Notes: generated by a model from the letters alone, not told the origin. DNA of 64,000 bases from Pontibacter kalidii (GCF_026278245.1 NZ_CP111079.1:1552501-1616500), one strand, 5' to 3'; positions 7,839 through 18,095 are shown, numbered from the stretch's first letter. Program-made: numbers and translations.

Positions 7839-8438
7839 TTACCTACCAGGCAAGTATACCTGCAGGCCAATGGCCAGGTTAAGCCCGGACTCGCCGCTGC
7901 CAACCGAAATGTCAGCGCTGGTGCGGGTGTAGCCAAGGATGCCCTCCAAGGCCACGTTCTGGGCCACAAAATGGGCATAGCCTGCCCGTAGGCCAAGCAC
8001 GCTGGAGAATACGGAGTCGCCTTCGCTATCTTCTTCGGAGCTTCCGGCTATGCCGACCACGGCTTCGCCAAACCAGCGGTGCGTGGGGGCGGCACCCTCT
8101 GGGAAGTAGTAACGCACAAAAGGCGTCAGGCCATAACGGAACGTCTCGCCGCCGTCGTAAATATCCAGCCCCAGTTGAATCTCGGTACCGATGGCTGCAT
8201 TATCGCTGATGAAGTAGCCTGCACGGGGGTTAACGTTCAAGGTAAAGAAATCAGACTTGAAATTGAAACCGATGTTGCCGATCGTAGCGCCTATAAGCCA
8301 ATTCCCGTCCCGTACAGCCTCAGAAGCTACGGGAGCGGTGGTTTGCGGTGCCCGCTCCCGAATTTCCTCCTCAATCTGTGCGGAGGCGGAAAGCCCGATC
8401 AACGTTAAAAATGCAGAGAGTAGTATTGTTTTTTTCAT
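7839..8438 (-). CDS. Outer membrane beta-barrel protein
   Basis: 199 residues from MKKTILLSAFLTLIGLSASA, a signal peptide (an ORF extends 8 codons upstream without support). The mature part alternates short beta strands and ends in an aromatic/hydrophobic pattern (GLNLAIGLQVYLPGR) typical of small porin-like barrels of Bacteroidota. Monocistronic. Function unknown. Confidence 0.8.
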   Translation of the reverse strand: MKKTILLSAFLTLIGLSASAQIEEEIRERAPQTTAPVASEAVRDGNWLIGATIGNIGFNFKSDFFTLNVNPRAGYFISDNAAIGTEIQLGLDIYDGGETFRYGLTPFVRYYFPEGAAPTHRWFGEAVVGIAGSSEEDSEGDSVFSSVLGLRAGYAHFVAQNVALEGILGYTRTSADISVGSGESGLNLAIGLQVYLPGR

Positions 8439-8749
8439 AGACTTGATGTTAGTAATGGGCACAGGTAGGTTTGCACCTGTATTAGATAAAGTTGGCAGTT
8501 ATTTTAACGCGGACATGGGGTGTTAGTTGTACTATATGGTTAAGCGCTTGGATAGGCATGTGGACAGGCTGATTCCGGTGGCGCATGTTCTAGGCCTGCC
8601 ATATCGATTTTGTACATTAAGTGAGCTCTCAGAACCATGCCTGTCGGCTCCTGAGGCAAGCCAGAAGAAGGCCTGCCCTGGCACAGCGTCGGCTACCAAG
8701 AGGGCGTATGGGCTGGCGCCTTCTTGCCTGGTGGCGAGACCCTGACAAG
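8439..8749. other. Intergenic stretch without a recognised gene
   Basis: No supported gene. A 72-codon ORF at 8527 lacks start context and any domain. The stretch must carry the promoter of the beta-barrel gene near 8440; I see no clear box. Confidence 0.5.
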
Positions 8750-8780
8750 CAAAAGGCCCTGCATCAAGCAGGGCCTTTTG
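8750..8780 (-). terminator. Terminator of the Ig-like lipoprotein gene
   Basis: Perfect 13-bp stem CAAAAGGCCCTGC/GCAGGGCCTTTTG with loop ATCAA. Confidence 0.85.
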
Positions 8781-8816
8781 TAGAAAGTAAATAAGTATGT
8801 GAGGTGGTACGTGCAG

Positions 8817-9230
8817 TTAGGGCATTACATTGATGGTGACAGATTCCTCCGCCTCATTACCCTGCTCGTCGGTGGCCTCTACAGTAATCATATAGTCGCC
8901 CTCAGGGGCATCGGCAGGCAGTGTTATATCCAACTCCAGGTCTTTCTGGCGGTTGTCGTTCAGAAAGTCGGTGATGTCGTCATCCTCTATTTCGCTGGTA
9001 TTGCCAGTTGGGTTCGTTACCCACACCCTAATATTCTCCAGTCCCTGGTCATCAGTGACGTTTGCTCTAAGGGCCACCACATTGCCCGGTGCAAACATGG
9101 TGTTCTCAGAAGGGGAGCTGATCGTGATTGTTGGAGCAGTTACATCCAGGTCCACGTCCTCATCGTCATCATCACAGGCAACAAATGCAAAACTCAGGAC
9201 CATTAGGAATAGCCAATTTAACTTTTTCAT
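8817..9230 (-). CDS. Ig-like domain lipoprotein (DUF4625-like)
   Basis: 137 residues: signal peptide with lipobox FVAC (Cys19), an acidic linker DDDDEDVDLD, then one beta-sandwich domain beginning TAPTITISSPSENTMF and containing the D-QGLENIRVWV strand seen in DUF4625 and related bacterial Ig folds. Probably surface or periplasmic, possibly calcium-binding through its acidic residues (inference). Monocistronic. Confidence 0.72.
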   Translation of the reverse strand: MKKLNWLFLMVLSFAFVACDDDDEDVDLDVTAPTITISSPSENTMFAPGNVVALRANVTDDQGLENIRVWVTNPTGNTSEIEDDDITDFLNDNRQKDLELDITLPADAPEGDYMITVEATDEQGNEAEESVTINVMP

Positions 9231-9450
9231 AAGCTCGTCTTCTTTAGTTGGTAAATAAAAAGTGTGTTTAGATAGCGATATAGAAATATAATGTTCTACT
9301 GGCCTACAGCTACCTTCCTCTACATCTTTTTAAACGGGATTAACCTTGTTATGTTCTGCCTGGCTAAAGAGTGCAATTTAACCCCTATTGCTGACTATGT
9401 TTTGTGCAACTACCGATTCTTACTGGCCGTAAATCCGAGGCCAATGAAAA

Positions 9451-9473
9451 AGGAGCCCTGTAGCAGGGCTCCT
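9451..9473 (-). terminator. Terminator of the amidase gene
   Basis: AGGAGCCCTG/CAGGGCTCCT, perfect 10-bp stem, 3-base loop; two TATACTT words follow on the plus strand. Confidence 0.8.
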
Positions 9474-9507
9474 CTATACTTATATACTTAGATGACTTTT
9501 CAATAGC

Positions 9508-10536
9508 TTAGTTGCTGGCTTTGTAGTCGGCTATGATGCCGTCGCAGAGCCAGTTGGCCAGGGCCTGCCTGTTGTTCGGGATAACGAAGCGGCGCTGGTC
9601 CTTATCGTTCTTGATGTTGCCCAACTCCACAAACACGGTAGGCGGGTGGCTATATTTCACAACATACAGGCTACTGCGCGGCGTAACGGTGCCGAAGTAA
9701 TCGCGGTTGGGCTGGTAACGGTTATACTTGGTGGTAAACACCTCGTGGATGCGTTGGGCCAGGGCGAGCCCCGGCGCGCTGTTCTCGTGATGATAGAAGA
9801 ACACGTCAATGTTCTGGCCCTTGCTGCGGCTGTCTATATGAATAGAGAGCATGCGCTGGTGTTGGCCTTTGTGCCGTTGGTACAGCCGGTTTATGTCTGC
9901 CACGCGGCTCCTGAGGCGCTGTGTCTGGCCATGGGGCACCGGGTCGCCAAAGTAGCCCACCTCATCCGTATCCATCTCCAGGATGTTCTCATCCCGAATC
10001 CCGTCGTCCGGGTCCTGGATAACCATGTAAACGGTAGCGCCATGCTCCATCAGGCGGCGGGCCAGGCGAATGGTAACATCATAGGCGTACTCATCCTCAC
10101 TTAAATGGTAGGGGCCGTACTTTCCGATCGCACCCGGGTCCGGGCCGCTATGGCCGGCAACCAGGTAGTAAACAGAACCCTGCAACTGGCGGTCTATGAC
10201 CTCTACGCGCTCGTAGTTTTTCCCGAACAGGGGTTCTACCAGTACAGCGGGGGCGGGAGCAGGGGCTACTTTTTCTGCTGGGGCGGCCGTAGTTGCGCCG
10301 CCTGCAGAGGCTGTTGGCAGCAGGTAAGTTTTGCCTGCGTACAGGCTGTTGTCCCGCCCGAGGTTCTTCTGGTTTAGCTCCACAAAGTTTTGGAGGTGCT
10401 CAGAGGGCTCCAGTCCGTGGCGGCGGAGTAGCAGGTAAATGCCATCCCCGTCTTCGGCCACCACTTTGGGGTAACTCTGGCTAAAAAGGAGGGAGGCATT
10501 CAGGAAAAGGGTGAAGGTAAGTATGAATTTCCGCAA
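9508..10536 (-). CDS. N-acetylmuramoyl-L-alanine amidase (Amidase_3) with LysM-like N-terminus
   Basis: 342 residues with a signal peptide (about 1-20). Residues 21-75 resemble a LysM repeat (GDGIYLLLRRHGL-LNQKNL-YAGKTYLLP), then a Pro/Ala linker, then a zinc amidase domain. Zinc ligands and catalytic Glu are visible: His129 (VAGHSGPD), Glu near 147, His233 (SIHIDS) and Glu304 (VELGNI). It should cut the bond between muramic acid and the peptide stem during cell-wall turnover or separation. Confidence 0.88.
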   Translation of the reverse strand: MRKFILTFTLFLNASLLFSQSYPKVVAEDGDGIYLLLRRHGLEPSEHLQNFVELNQKNLGRDNSLYAGKTYLLPTASAGGATTAAPAEKVAPAPAPAVLVEPLFGKNYERVEVIDRQLQGSVYYLVAGHSGPDPGAIGKYGPYHLSEDEYAYDVTIRLARRLMEHGATVYMVIQDPDDGIRDENILEMDTDEVGYFGDPVPHGQTQRLRSRVADINRLYQRHKGQHQRMLSIHIDSRSKGQNIDVFFYHHENSAPGLALAQRIHEVFTTKYNRYQPNRDYFGTVTPRSSLYVVKYSHPPTVFVELGNIKNDKDQRRFVIPNNRQALANWLCDGIIADYKASN

Positions 10537-10721
10537 GGTTCTTACTGTTTATGTCCTACTATCTCTTACGAACCGATAGTATGGAAAATTTTACAAGCGA
10601 GAAAATATTCGGCTAAGGCTGCATTAAAGTTATACTTTTTAACCGACTTTTTCCCAAACAAAAGGCCATCAGCTATTTAAATTTGAAGAGCACCGGGGCA
10701 GGGCAGGGGCCGCCCAAAAAA

Positions 10722-10749
10722 AGCGCCTCCCTGATTAAGGGGAGGCGCT
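10722..10749 (-). terminator. Terminator of the M48 protease gene
   Basis: AGCGCCTCCC (10722-10731) pairs with GGGAGGCGCT (10740-10749); an A7 run on the plus strand gives the U tract. Confidence 0.85.
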
Positions 10750-10782
10750 GCTGTAGTGATGATGCTATGGTGCATTTATACT

Positions 10783-12237
10783 TTATTTCGAAATAACTTT
10801 GACCATCGTTCCTTTCTCTACCCGGTCGGTTAGCTCCATGCCGTTGAGTATGGCAAATTCTTCCAGCCTGTCCTGCTTGATGTTATGGTTCTGCAGGATC
10901 TGGGATAGCGTGGCTGTTTGCTGCACCGTGACAATTTGAATCCGCTCAGGCTTACGGTTAAGCTTATCGGCCTCGGTCAGCTCGGCAAAATTCTGCATGG
11001 TGTTACTGAAAGTCTGGAAATAGTTGTCGAAGTCGTCGGCGGTGGTGATGCCCATCAGGCTGTAGTTGTTGTTGCCGTAGCGGATAAGGTAAGTCAGCGT
11101 TCGGATTACGGGCTGTTGCTGTTGTTGTTGCTGCTGAGGCTGTTGGTCTGCTACGATGGCAAGGGCAGGCAAGCCATTAACCGTTGTGCTCTTGGACTCT
11201 ACGGGCTGCAGGTTATAGCCTTGCATTAAGGCTTGGGCAGCGGCTTCCAGGGTTTCGCCGGGCACCAGCATCAGGTTCATCATGGCCTTTCCTTCTTTTT
11301 GCGCCATCTGAAAAACCTGCGGTGAGTTTAAGTATCCCCAGTTAGAAGGGATCGGGAACCGGAACTTCAGCTCCGGGTGGTAGAACACGCTGTTCTCCAC
11401 GAATCCCTGCCGCGGGTCTTCGCCATACACGATGCCGTCTATGCGTTTCAGGTATTCGTTGCGCTCTACTTTGGCGGTGGTCAGGTTTTCTTTCTTTTTC
11501 CAGGCGGCGGCCAACTCATGCACCCTGGTATAGCGGTCGGCGGGGTTCGGGTGCGTGGAGAGGAAGTCGGGGATGGCGGATCCGCTGCCGGCCTGTTGGC
11601 GCTGGAGTGTCAGGAAAAAGTCAGCCATCTCGGTAGCATCATACCCAATTTTGGTAGAGTATTCCACGCCCAGTTCATCCGACTCCCGCTCATCATCGCG
11701 GCCAAACTTGAGGAACAGCAGCCCCAGGCCCTGGGAGGCCACATCACCTAACTGCGCGATCTCCGGGGAAATGACCATGGCGCCAATCAGCCCAACTTGT
11801 GCCAGGGTAGCCTTAGACTGCTGCTGCACGGAGTGGCGCGCAGTAATATGCCCGATTTCATGGCCAAGGACACCAGCGAACTGTGCCTCATTGTTGAAAT
11901 GGGCCATAATGCCGCGCGTAAAGTATACGTAGCCGCCGGGCAAGGCAAAAGCATTGATCACGGGAGAGTCTACTATTTTAAATTCGTACTTTAGCTCCGG
12001 CCGGTGCGATACAGCCGCCATTGCCTGGCCTTTTTGCTGTATAAACTGTTGCAGGGCCTTGTCCTCATAAAGGCCGAATTGGGCTAGCACGGCCGGATCG
12101 GATTGCGCCCCAAGCGCGATTTCCTGTTCCTCCGACATCAGTACAATGTCTCGTTTGCCCGTTACGGGGTTGGTAGCGCAGGAATTAAAGAGCAGCAGCA
12201 CGATAGCTAGCCCTGCGATAAGATTGTATTTTTTCAT
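10783..12237 (-). CDS. M48 family metalloprotease lipoprotein
   Basis: 484 residues with a lipobox (LFNSC, Cys20). The zinc motif HEIGH is at 126-130 and the third ligand lies in the following DERESDELGVEY segment, the BepA/Loi-like layout. A central domain is followed by a run of glutamines near residue 370 (about ten Q in a row with one break) and a C-terminal LysM-like segment ending MVKVISK. Homologues act in outer-membrane protein quality control; the same role here is inferred. The glutamine run is encoded by a simple repeat and may vary in length between strains. Confidence 0.9.
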   Translation of the reverse strand: MKKYNLIAGLAIVLLLFNSCATNPVTGKRDIVLMSEEQEIALGAQSDPAVLAQFGLYEDKALQQFIQQKGQAMAAVSHRPELKYEFKIVDSPVINAFALPGGYVYFTRGIMAHFNNEAQFAGVLGHEIGHITARHSVQQQSKATLAQVGLIGAMVISPEIAQLGDVASQGLGLLFLKFGRDDERESDELGVEYSTKIGYDATEMADFFLTLQRQQAGSGSAIPDFLSTHPNPADRYTRVHELAAAWKKKENLTTAKVERNEYLKRIDGIVYGEDPRQGFVENSVFYHPELKFRFPIPSNWGYLNSPQVFQMAQKEGKAMMNLMLVPGETLEAAAQALMQGYNLQPVESKSTTVNGLPALAIVADQQPQQQQQQQQPVIRTLTYLIRYGNNNYSLMGITTADDFDNYFQTFSNTMQNFAELTEADKLNRKPERIQIVTVQQTATLSQILQNHNIKQDRLEEFAILNGMELTDRVEKGTMVKVISK

Positions 12238-12379
12238 AGTTATCTCGTTTAGTTCGCCGATTCTGAGAATCTATATTAGAATAATCGAATCTTAAGTTTG
12301 AACGGTGCGAAACCTGTTAGGTTGCAACAATGCCCGGACTAGTAAGCTTTCCCGAGCAGAGGAACCCGAAGTAAAATAA

Positions 12380-12422
12380 ACAGAAAGCGCCTTAGCGTTT
12401 TCATCGCTAAGGCGCTTTCTGT
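12380..12422. terminator. Strong hairpin terminator
   Basis: Perfect 18-bp stem (12380-12397 with 12405-12422; core AAAGCGCCTTAGCG) and 7-base loop, just downstream of the zinc-finger gene. Confidence 0.85.
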
Positions 12423-12445
12423 AAAGATTGACGGAGTGGCAGGGA

Positions 12446-12709
12446 TTAAAAGTCAAAGAGATCGCTCAGGAAGGACTGTTTCTTTTTATGTGGGTGCTGT
12501 TTCTTGTCGCGGCCGTAAGAGTCGTAACCGTATCGTTTATAATCCGATTCATAGTTTTCCCGCTTGGAGTAGTGTTCTGAAGACCGTTCGATGATCTTTT
12601 CGAGTTCGCCACGGTCCAGCCAGATACCACGACAGCTCGGGCAGTAGTCAATCTCTACGCCATTTTTATCACTCATAAGGAGCGTTTCGTTACAGTTAGG
12701 GCATTTCAT
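12446..12709 (-). CDS. Small zf-TFIIB zinc-ribbon protein
   Basis: 87 residues from MKCPNCNETL; an ORF runs 13 codons further upstream but family members start at MKCPxC. Two CxxC pairs (CPNC and CPSC) separated by about 18 residues form a zf-TFIIB ribbon followed by GIWLDRGELEKI, the family signature. A charged, Lys/His-rich tail ends in FLSDLFDF. Role unknown. Confidence 0.85.
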   Translation of the reverse strand: MKCPNCNETLLMSDKNGVEIDYCPSCRGIWLDRGELEKIIERSSEHYSKRENYESDYKRYGYDSYGRDKKQHPHKKKQSFLSDLFDF

Positions 12710-12873
12710 ATGTATAGTGCTTTGTTTATCCTGAATATAAACAAACAAAAGTATAAGGTCTTTACTTCACGACGTAAACACCGTTGCACACGACGGACAG
12801 AGTCCAGAAGCAAGTTGAAGAATCTAACTGTTTCTAACCGAGCCTTGCTCTACACTTTCTTATTTAACATAAA

Positions 12874-12934
12874 GTACATTATGAGTGACACTTAAAATAG
12901 ATGATTAATCATCGTACATTATAAGTCTTATAAT
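12874..12934. promoter_or_regulatory. AT-rich block with two palindromes and a direct repeat
   Basis: GATGATTAATCATC (12900-12913) is a perfect palindrome and ATTATAAG-T-CTTATAAT (12918-12934) is another. GTACATTATRAGT occurs near 12874 and 12914. The block is about 170-220 bp upstream of the zinc-ribbon gene and downstream of the TPR gene, so it could be an operator. Apart from this and the hairpin at 13032, the gap 12710-13084 shows nothing. Confidence 0.45.
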
Positions 12935-13031
12935 TTATATTATGTTAAGTAAGGGGTTTCTGTACCTTCATCTGCATGATTACTCCCTTCTTTGGAGCTG
13001 CCATCCTTTCACTGCCAGCCTATGGCACAAA

Positions 13032-13061
13032 AAAAGGAGAAGCACTTCAGCCTCTCCTTTT
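13032..13061 (-). terminator. Terminator of the TPR gene
   Basis: AAAAGGAGA (about 13032-13040) pairs with TCTCCTTTT (13053-13061), loop 12 bases. Confidence 0.65.
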
Positions 13062-13084
13062 CTATGTCAGTCAATAACGAATGT

Positions 13085-14215
13085 CTAGTTCAGTTTTGCG
13101 GAAAGCTTTTCCGCATCGGCTTTGCGACCCAGACGTGTGTACACGTTGATCAGGTTCTGCATGGTAGCTTTGTCTTCCGGCTGAATCTGGTGTGCCTTTT
13201 CAAAGTATGGCATCGCTGCCTGATAATACTTCTTAGCCTCGGCCTCTAAGGCCTTGCCTTTTTTCTGGTACGTGGCGTAGTCCATCTTAGCGGCCTTGTT
13301 GTTGATCTCGGCACCTCTGTTGTACTCCAGTACGCCTAAGTTATAGTATGCGTCGAAGTTGTTCGGATCCGCCTCGATCGCTTTCTTATACACTTCGCGC
13401 GCACCATCCAGGTCTTTCTTGCGCTCCAGCAAGTTTCCCTTTACGGCATAAAGGCTGGCGTTCTTCGGATCGGCTTCGATAGCTTTGTCAAGTTTGGCCA
13501 TTGCCTCGTCAGCGCGGTCGTTCTTCAGGTAGTACTTCAGTTCTTCCTGCATCATGTACACGCTGTTCGGGTGCTCCTTCAGACCCTCAGCCAGAGTTGC
13601 CAATATAGCATCATCGCTGGCTTCAGTTGCCTGCTGCAGCTGAATTTTTGCCTTGTACACGTCTTCTGTCTTGTGGCCCATTTTCAGGAGCTCATCATAA
13701 AAGCCGATGGCCTGGTCATACTTATTGTCAGCTGTGGAGGCATAGGCCGCGTAAAGCACAGCTGTGGTGTCCTCCGGGCTGATCTTATGCGCCAGTTCAT
13801 ACTTTTCGATCGCGTTAGCCCAGTCCTGGCTGTTATGGAATTCCACCGCCTGGTTCAGCACCTGGCCGTACAGCATTTGCTTGCGCTCCGGCACCTGCTT
13901 GGCGAACTCTCCGTTCTGGCCATCCAACTCTACCGTCTTGTCAAAAGACTCCAGGATAACCAACGGGGTGTTCTCGTCTGTTAATTTACCATAGATCGGG
14001 TTGCCGATCATGTCCTGATAAATAACGCCACGGTAAAACCAGGTTTTTGCTTTATCCTTTGTTTTTTTATGCTCTGTGGCCTTCTCTATATCAGCCAGTG
14101 CTTTGTCAAGCGTTCCATTTTTATGGTTCAAGACTGCACTGTTCACAGCCGAGTTCTGAGCGCTTGCAACCGAAATGGTACCGGCTACTAGGGCTGTCAA
14201 AAGTACTTTTTTCAT
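13085..14215 (-). CDS. Secreted TPR protein
   Basis: 376 residues, signal peptide 1-19 (VASA/Q), then at least six tetratricopeptide repeats, such as WANAIEKYELAHKISPED and AREVYKKAIEADPNNFDAYY. Probably a periplasmic scaffold. It lies downstream of gyrA on the same strand with about 70 bp between them, so read-through is possible. No specific function can be assigned. Confidence 0.85.
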   Translation of the reverse strand: MKKVLLTALVAGTISVASAQNSAVNSAVLNHKNGTLDKALADIEKATEHKKTKDKAKTWFYRGVIYQDMIGNPIYGKLTDENTPLVILESFDKTVELDGQNGEFAKQVPERKQMLYGQVLNQAVEFHNSQDWANAIEKYELAHKISPEDTTAVLYAAYASTADNKYDQAIGFYDELLKMGHKTEDVYKAKIQLQQATEASDDAILATLAEGLKEHPNSVYMMQEELKYYLKNDRADEAMAKLDKAIEADPKNASLYAVKGNLLERKKDLDGAREVYKKAIEADPNNFDAYYNLGVLEYNRGAEINNKAAKMDYATYQKKGKALEAEAKKYYQAAMPYFEKAHQIQPEDKATMQNLINVYTRLGRKADAEKLSAKLN

Positions 14216-14285
14216 ACTTGAATAATGGTTTGAGGTTGTTGTTTGCTTAACGTATTATATCTGTAAATAATTCGTTCTTAGGCGT

Positions 14286-16862
14286 TTAAGCCTCTTCTGT
14301 CGTGTCCGGGTCAATCATCGTGTCCGGCTGCAGCGAATCATCCGGTGTAAGCTCTGACTGTTCCATCACCGCCTCCTCTACAGCCTGCTCCAGTACCGCT
14401 TCTTCTACCTCGGCTTCGTTCTCGGCCTCTACTTTTGCCACTGATGAGATTTGATCCCCCTCATTGAGCTTTAAGAGACGAACCCCCTGTGTGGCGCGGC
14501 CGATGATACGAAGGTCGCTCACGCGCAGACGGATGGTGATACCCGAACGGTTGATGATCATCAGGTCGTCGGTATCGATTACGCCTTTGATGGCCACGAG
14601 TTTTCCTGTTTTTTCGGTAATGTTCATCGTCTTCACACCCTTTCCGCCACGGTTCGTGATACGGTATTCCTCGAGTGGCGAGCGCTTGCCGAAGCCATTT
14701 TCCGAAACAACCAACAGGTTGGTGTTCTCATTCTCTACACAAACCATACCAACTACCTTGTCGTTTGGTCCGGCCAGGGTGACGGCACGCACACCGGCAG
14801 CCGTACGGCCCATCGGTCTTACCTGCGTCTCGTTAAAGCGGATGGCCCTGCCCGACTCCAGCGCAATGACAATCTCGCTGCTGGTGTTGGTCAGCTGCAC
14901 GTCCAGCAGGCGATCGCCATCGTTGATCGAGATAGCGTTGATACCGTTGGTTCTTGGGCGGGAGTAAGCCTCCAGCACCGTCTTCTTGATGGTACCCTGC
15001 TCTGTGATGAACACCAGGTTGTGGTTGAGTACGTAATCCTGGTTTTTTAGGTCGTGCACGTTCAGTACGGCGCGCACATTATCTTCCTTCTCGATCTGGA
15101 TAAGGTTCTGGATGGCACGGCCTTTGGTGGTCTTCCCTCCTTCCGGAATCTCATATACTTTCAGCCAGAACACACGGCCAGACTCTGTAAAGAACAGCAT
15201 GTGGTGGTGTGTGTTGGCAATAAACAGGTGCTCGGTAAAGTCGCTCTCCCTGGACGCAGCCACGCCTCTGGAGCCTACGCCGCCACGGCTCTGGCTGCGG
15301 TACTCGTTCAGCGAAGTGCGCTTGATGTAGCCTTCGTGGGAGATCGTGATTACCATGTTCTCCTCCGGGATCATGTCCTCATAAGAGATGTCGCCGGTGC
15401 TGGCCTCGATGCCGGTGCGGCGCTCGTCGCCATAGCGCTCTCTGATCTCAGTCAGTTCGTCCTTGATGATCTGCATGCGCAGCGCTTCATCATTGAGGAT
15501 GGAGGTCAGGTAGTCAATCAGCTTCATGATCTCCTGGTACTCCTGCTGGATCTTGTCGCGCTCCAGGCCGGTTAGGCGCTGCAGACGCATGTCCAGGATG
15601 GCACGGGCCTGGATCTCGGATAGGGCGAAGCGTTCCATCAAGCCGTTGCGGGCAATCTCCGGGTCACGGGAGGAGCGGATCAGGTTGATCACTTCGTCCA
15701 GGTTATCCAGCGCGATCAGCAAGCCTTCCAGAATGTGGGCGCGTTTCCGTGCCTCCTCCAGCTCATACTGCGTTCTGCGGATAACCACCTCGTGTCTGTG
15801 TTCCACAAAGTACTTGATCAGGTCCTTCAAGTTCAGCGTCATCGGGCGACCCTTCACCAGGGCCACGTTGTTTACGCCAAACGAAGACTGAAGGGCCGTA
15901 TACTTGTAGAGGTTGTTGAGCACCACGTTCGGGATGGCATCGCGTTTCAGGTCATACACAATCCGCAGACCGTCGCGGTCAGACTCATCGCGCAGGTCGG
16001 CAATGCCTTCAATCTTTTTTTCGTTGATGAGCGCTGCCGTTTTCTCGATCATGGATGCCTTATTGACCATGTAAGGGATGTCCGTTACGATGATCTGCTC
16101 CTTGCCGCTCGGTGTCGTTTCAAAAACAGCGCGTCCACGGATCAGCACACGGCCACGGCCGGTCTCAAAAGCGGACTTCACACCATCGTACCCGTGGATG
16201 ATGCCGCCTGTCGGGAAGTCCGGTGCCGTGATGTGCTGCATCAGTTCGGCAATCGTGATGTCGTTGTTATCGATATAGGCCTCGATGCCGTTCACCACCT
16301 CCGTGAGGTTGTGCGGCGCCATGTTGGTGGCCATGCCCACGGCAATACCCGAGGTGCCGTTGATCAGCAGGTTCGGGAGTTTAGCGGGCATGACGCTCGG
16401 CTCTTTCAGCGAGTCGTCAAAGTTCGGTACAAAGTCTACCGTGTTCTTTTCCAGATCGGCCAACAGCTCGTCGGCAATGCGCTTGAGGCGTGCCTCGGTG
16501 TAACGCATGGCTGCCGGCGAGTCACCGTCTATGGAGCCGTAGTTTCCCTGGCCGTCCACGAGCGGGTAGCGCAGCGACCAGTCCTGGGCCATGCGCACCA
16601 TGGTGTCGTACACGGAGGAGTCGCCGTGCGGGTGGTACTTACCCAACACCTCCCCCACAATACGGGCAGACTTCTTATAGGCCTTGTTATAGGATACCCC
16701 CAGCTCAGACATGCCGTACAGCACGCGGCGGTGCACAGGCTTTAATCCGTCCCTGACGTCGGGTAAGGCTCTGGAAATGATAACAGACATTGAGTAGTCG
16801 ATATACGCGCCGCGCATTTCGTCTTCAATGTTGATCGGTATTATTCGTTCGCCTTCTTGCAT
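14286..16862 (-). CDS. gyrA: DNA gyrase subunit A
   Basis: 858 residues from [20 protein letters not shown]; an ORF extends 18 codons upstream but family members start here. The type II topoisomerase winged-helix core contains the DNA-cleaving Tyr121 in [10 protein letters not shown] and the DSSVYDT quinolone pocket (Ser82, Ser83). The C-terminal DNA-wrapping propeller carries the GyrA box in the form NRGGKGVK, which supports gyrase over topoisomerase IV. The protein ends in a strongly acidic tail rich in E and D. Works with GyrB, which is not in the window, to introduce negative supercoils. Confidence 0.97.
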   Translation of the reverse strand: MQEGERIIPINIEDEMRGAYIDYSMSVIISRALPDVRDGLKPVHRRVLYGMSELGVSYNKAYKKSARIVGEVLGKYHPHGDSSVYDTMVRMAQDWSLRYPLVDGQGNYGSIDGDSPAAMRYTEARLKRIADELLADLEKNTVDFVPNFDDSLKEPSVMPAKLPNLLINGTSGIAVGMATNMAPHNLTEVVNGIEAYIDNNDITIAELMQHITAPDFPTGGIIHGYDGVKSAFETGRGRVLIRGRAVFETTPSGKEQIIVTDIPYMVNKASMIEKTAALINEKKIEGIADLRDESDRDGLRIVYDLKRDAIPNVVLNNLYKYTALQSSFGVNNVALVKGRPMTLNLKDLIKYFVEHRHEVVIRRTQYELEEARKRAHILEGLLIALDNLDEVINLIRSSRDPEIARNGLMERFALSEIQARAILDMRLQRLTGLERDKIQQEYQEIMKLIDYLTSILNDEALRMQIIKDELTEIRERYGDERRTGIEASTGDISYEDMIPEENMVITISHEGYIKRTSLNEYRSQSRGGVGSRGVAASRESDFTEHLFIANTHHHMLFFTESGRVFWLKVYEIPEGGKTTKGRAIQNLIQIEKEDNVRAVLNVHDLKNQDYVLNHNLVFITEQGTIKKTVLEAYSRPRTNGINAISINDGDRLLDVQLTNTSSEIVIALESGRAIRFNETQVRPMGRTAAGVRAVTLAGPNDKVVGMVCVENENTNLLVVSENGFGKRSPLEEYRITNRGGKGVKTMNITEKTGKLVAIKGVIDTDDLMIINRSGITIRLRVSDLRIIGRATQGVRLLKLNEGDQISSVAKVEAENEAEVEEAVLEQAVEEAVMEQSELTPDDSLQPDTMIDPDTTEEA

Positions 16863-16940
16863 GTTAAAAGGTCTAAAATAATGTAAATGGTATGATAGAT
16901 CAGGCAAGTTAGGCAAAAAAGGCCTTACTGCCTATATAGC

Positions 16941-17183
16941 TTATTCCTTATTTTTAGCTTTGGAGTGGCCCTTTCGGGTTTTCTCCTGCGACACCTTGTC
17001 CAGCTTCTCGCCTACTTTAGGGTTCTGCTTTTTCCAGATGGGCTGCCCGCGGTATTCCTGGTCGCCGTGGATGTGCTCCATACGCACCTGGCAAGGGCCT
17101 ATGGGACAAGCTGGTTTACAGGAAACGAGGGAGGCGGAGAGCAGCGCGGTGCCGAGGATGAATAGTGATTTCTTGTATGTCAT
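16941..17183 (-). CDS. Small lipoprotein of unknown function
   Basis: 80 residues with a lipobox (SLVSC, Cys22), followed by CPIGPC (two cysteines), an MEHIHGDQEYRGQPIWKK segment and a Lys-rich tail. The clean signal peptide and coding layout support a real gene. I do not recognise a family. It precedes gyrA on the same strand with about 80 bp between. Confidence 0.65.
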   Translation of the reverse strand: MTYKKSLFILGTALLSASLVSCKPACPIGPCQVRMEHIHGDQEYRGQPIWKKQNPKVGEKLDKVSQEKTRKGHSKAKNKE

Positions 17184-17315
17184 GGGTTCCGTTTATGAGC
17201 CTCTATTAAATTGTTGAGCGCCCAATTCCATATCATACAAAAATAAGCATTTTTGCTGACATTCAACAGTATTTTGCCACATAATTACCCCCTGGGGAGG
17301 CTTTAAAAGTAAACG

Positions 17316-18095
17316 CTACAGCGGGTGAAAACCATTCACCGTGAAGCCCCCGTCTACGGCAATGGTCTGGCCGGTAACGTAGGCCGCAGCGGGCAGGCAC
17401 AGGAAGGCCACGGCACCGGCCACATCCGCCGGCTCTCCTACCTTTTGCAGCGGGGTGCGGCTGATCACATGATCGTAGAACTCAGGATTGCTGAGCACCG
17501 TCTGGGCCAGTGGGGTGCTAATGTACCAGGGAGCCACGGCGTTTACCCGGATCCCGTCTTTTGCCCATTCCACGGCCAGGTTGCGGGTGAGCTGCGTTAA
17601 GGCGGCTTTGGTCATGCCATATATGCTGCCGGTGCGCACGTGCACCAGCCCTGCCACGGAGGTGACATGCACAATGTTGCCCTGCTCAGATTTCTGCAGC
17701 AACGGGTACAGCAGCCGGTTCAGCTCAAACGCCGACCGCAGGTTGGTCTGCATGATAAACTCATATTCTTCAGCGGTGTACTCAGCGGTTGGTTTGCGGA
17801 TGTTGGTGCCGGCGTTGTTAACCAGAATGTCGAGCAGGCCCCACTTCTGCTGTACCCACCCGGCCACGGCCGCCCTGCCCTCGGGCTGGCTTACGTCTGC
17901 CGGCAACGTATACAGCCCCTGCGGATGCTGCTCCTTCAGGCGGTCCAGGTCTTCCTTTTTGCGGGCCACGGCCAGCACCTCGGCGCCAAGCGCCAGCATC
18001 TCTTTCACGGTCGCCTCGCCTATGCCTTTAGAGCCCCCGGTTACCACTGCCTTTCTGCCTGTCAGCAGCCATCTGTTTTGTGCCATTTCTTTCAT
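17316..18095 (-). CDS. Short-chain dehydrogenase/reductase (tropinone reductase-like)
   Basis: 259 residues, classical SDR. The nucleotide-binding TGGSKGIG is at about 18-25, NNAG near 95, and the catalytic Ser-Tyr-Lys set is in SVAG and YGMTK. The [13 protein letters not shown] stretch resembles plant tropinone-reductase-like SDRs. The preference for NADP(H) and the substrate cannot be read off. Start may be this Met or the one three codons on (18086). Confidence 0.9.
   Translation of the reverse strand: MKEMAQNRWLLTGRKAVVTGGSKGIGEATVKEMLALGAEVLAVARKKEDLDRLKEQHPQGLYTLPADVSQPEGRAAVAGWVQQKWGLLDILVNNAGTNIRKPTAEYTAEEYEFIMQTNLRSAFELNRLLYPLLQKSEQGNIVHVTSVAGLVHVRTGSIYGMTKAALTQLTRNLAVEWAKDGIRVNAVAPWYISTPLAQTVLSNPEFYDHVISRTPLQKVGEPADVAGAVAFLCLPAAAYVTGQTIAVDGGFTVNGFHPL

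Noticed and set aside
8527..8745. 72-codon ORF in the gap before the Ig-like lipoprotein
   Set aside because: No recognisable feature and ends beside a terminator.
9291..9491. 66-codon ORF upstream of the amidase terminator
   Set aside because: Runs into the terminator hairpin; no domain.
12710..12895. 61-codon ORF in the AT-rich gap
   Set aside because: Lys/Arg-rich random-looking translation in regulatory DNA.
15735..16745. 336-codon ORF opposite gyrA
   Set aside because: Antisense shadow of a highly conserved gene.
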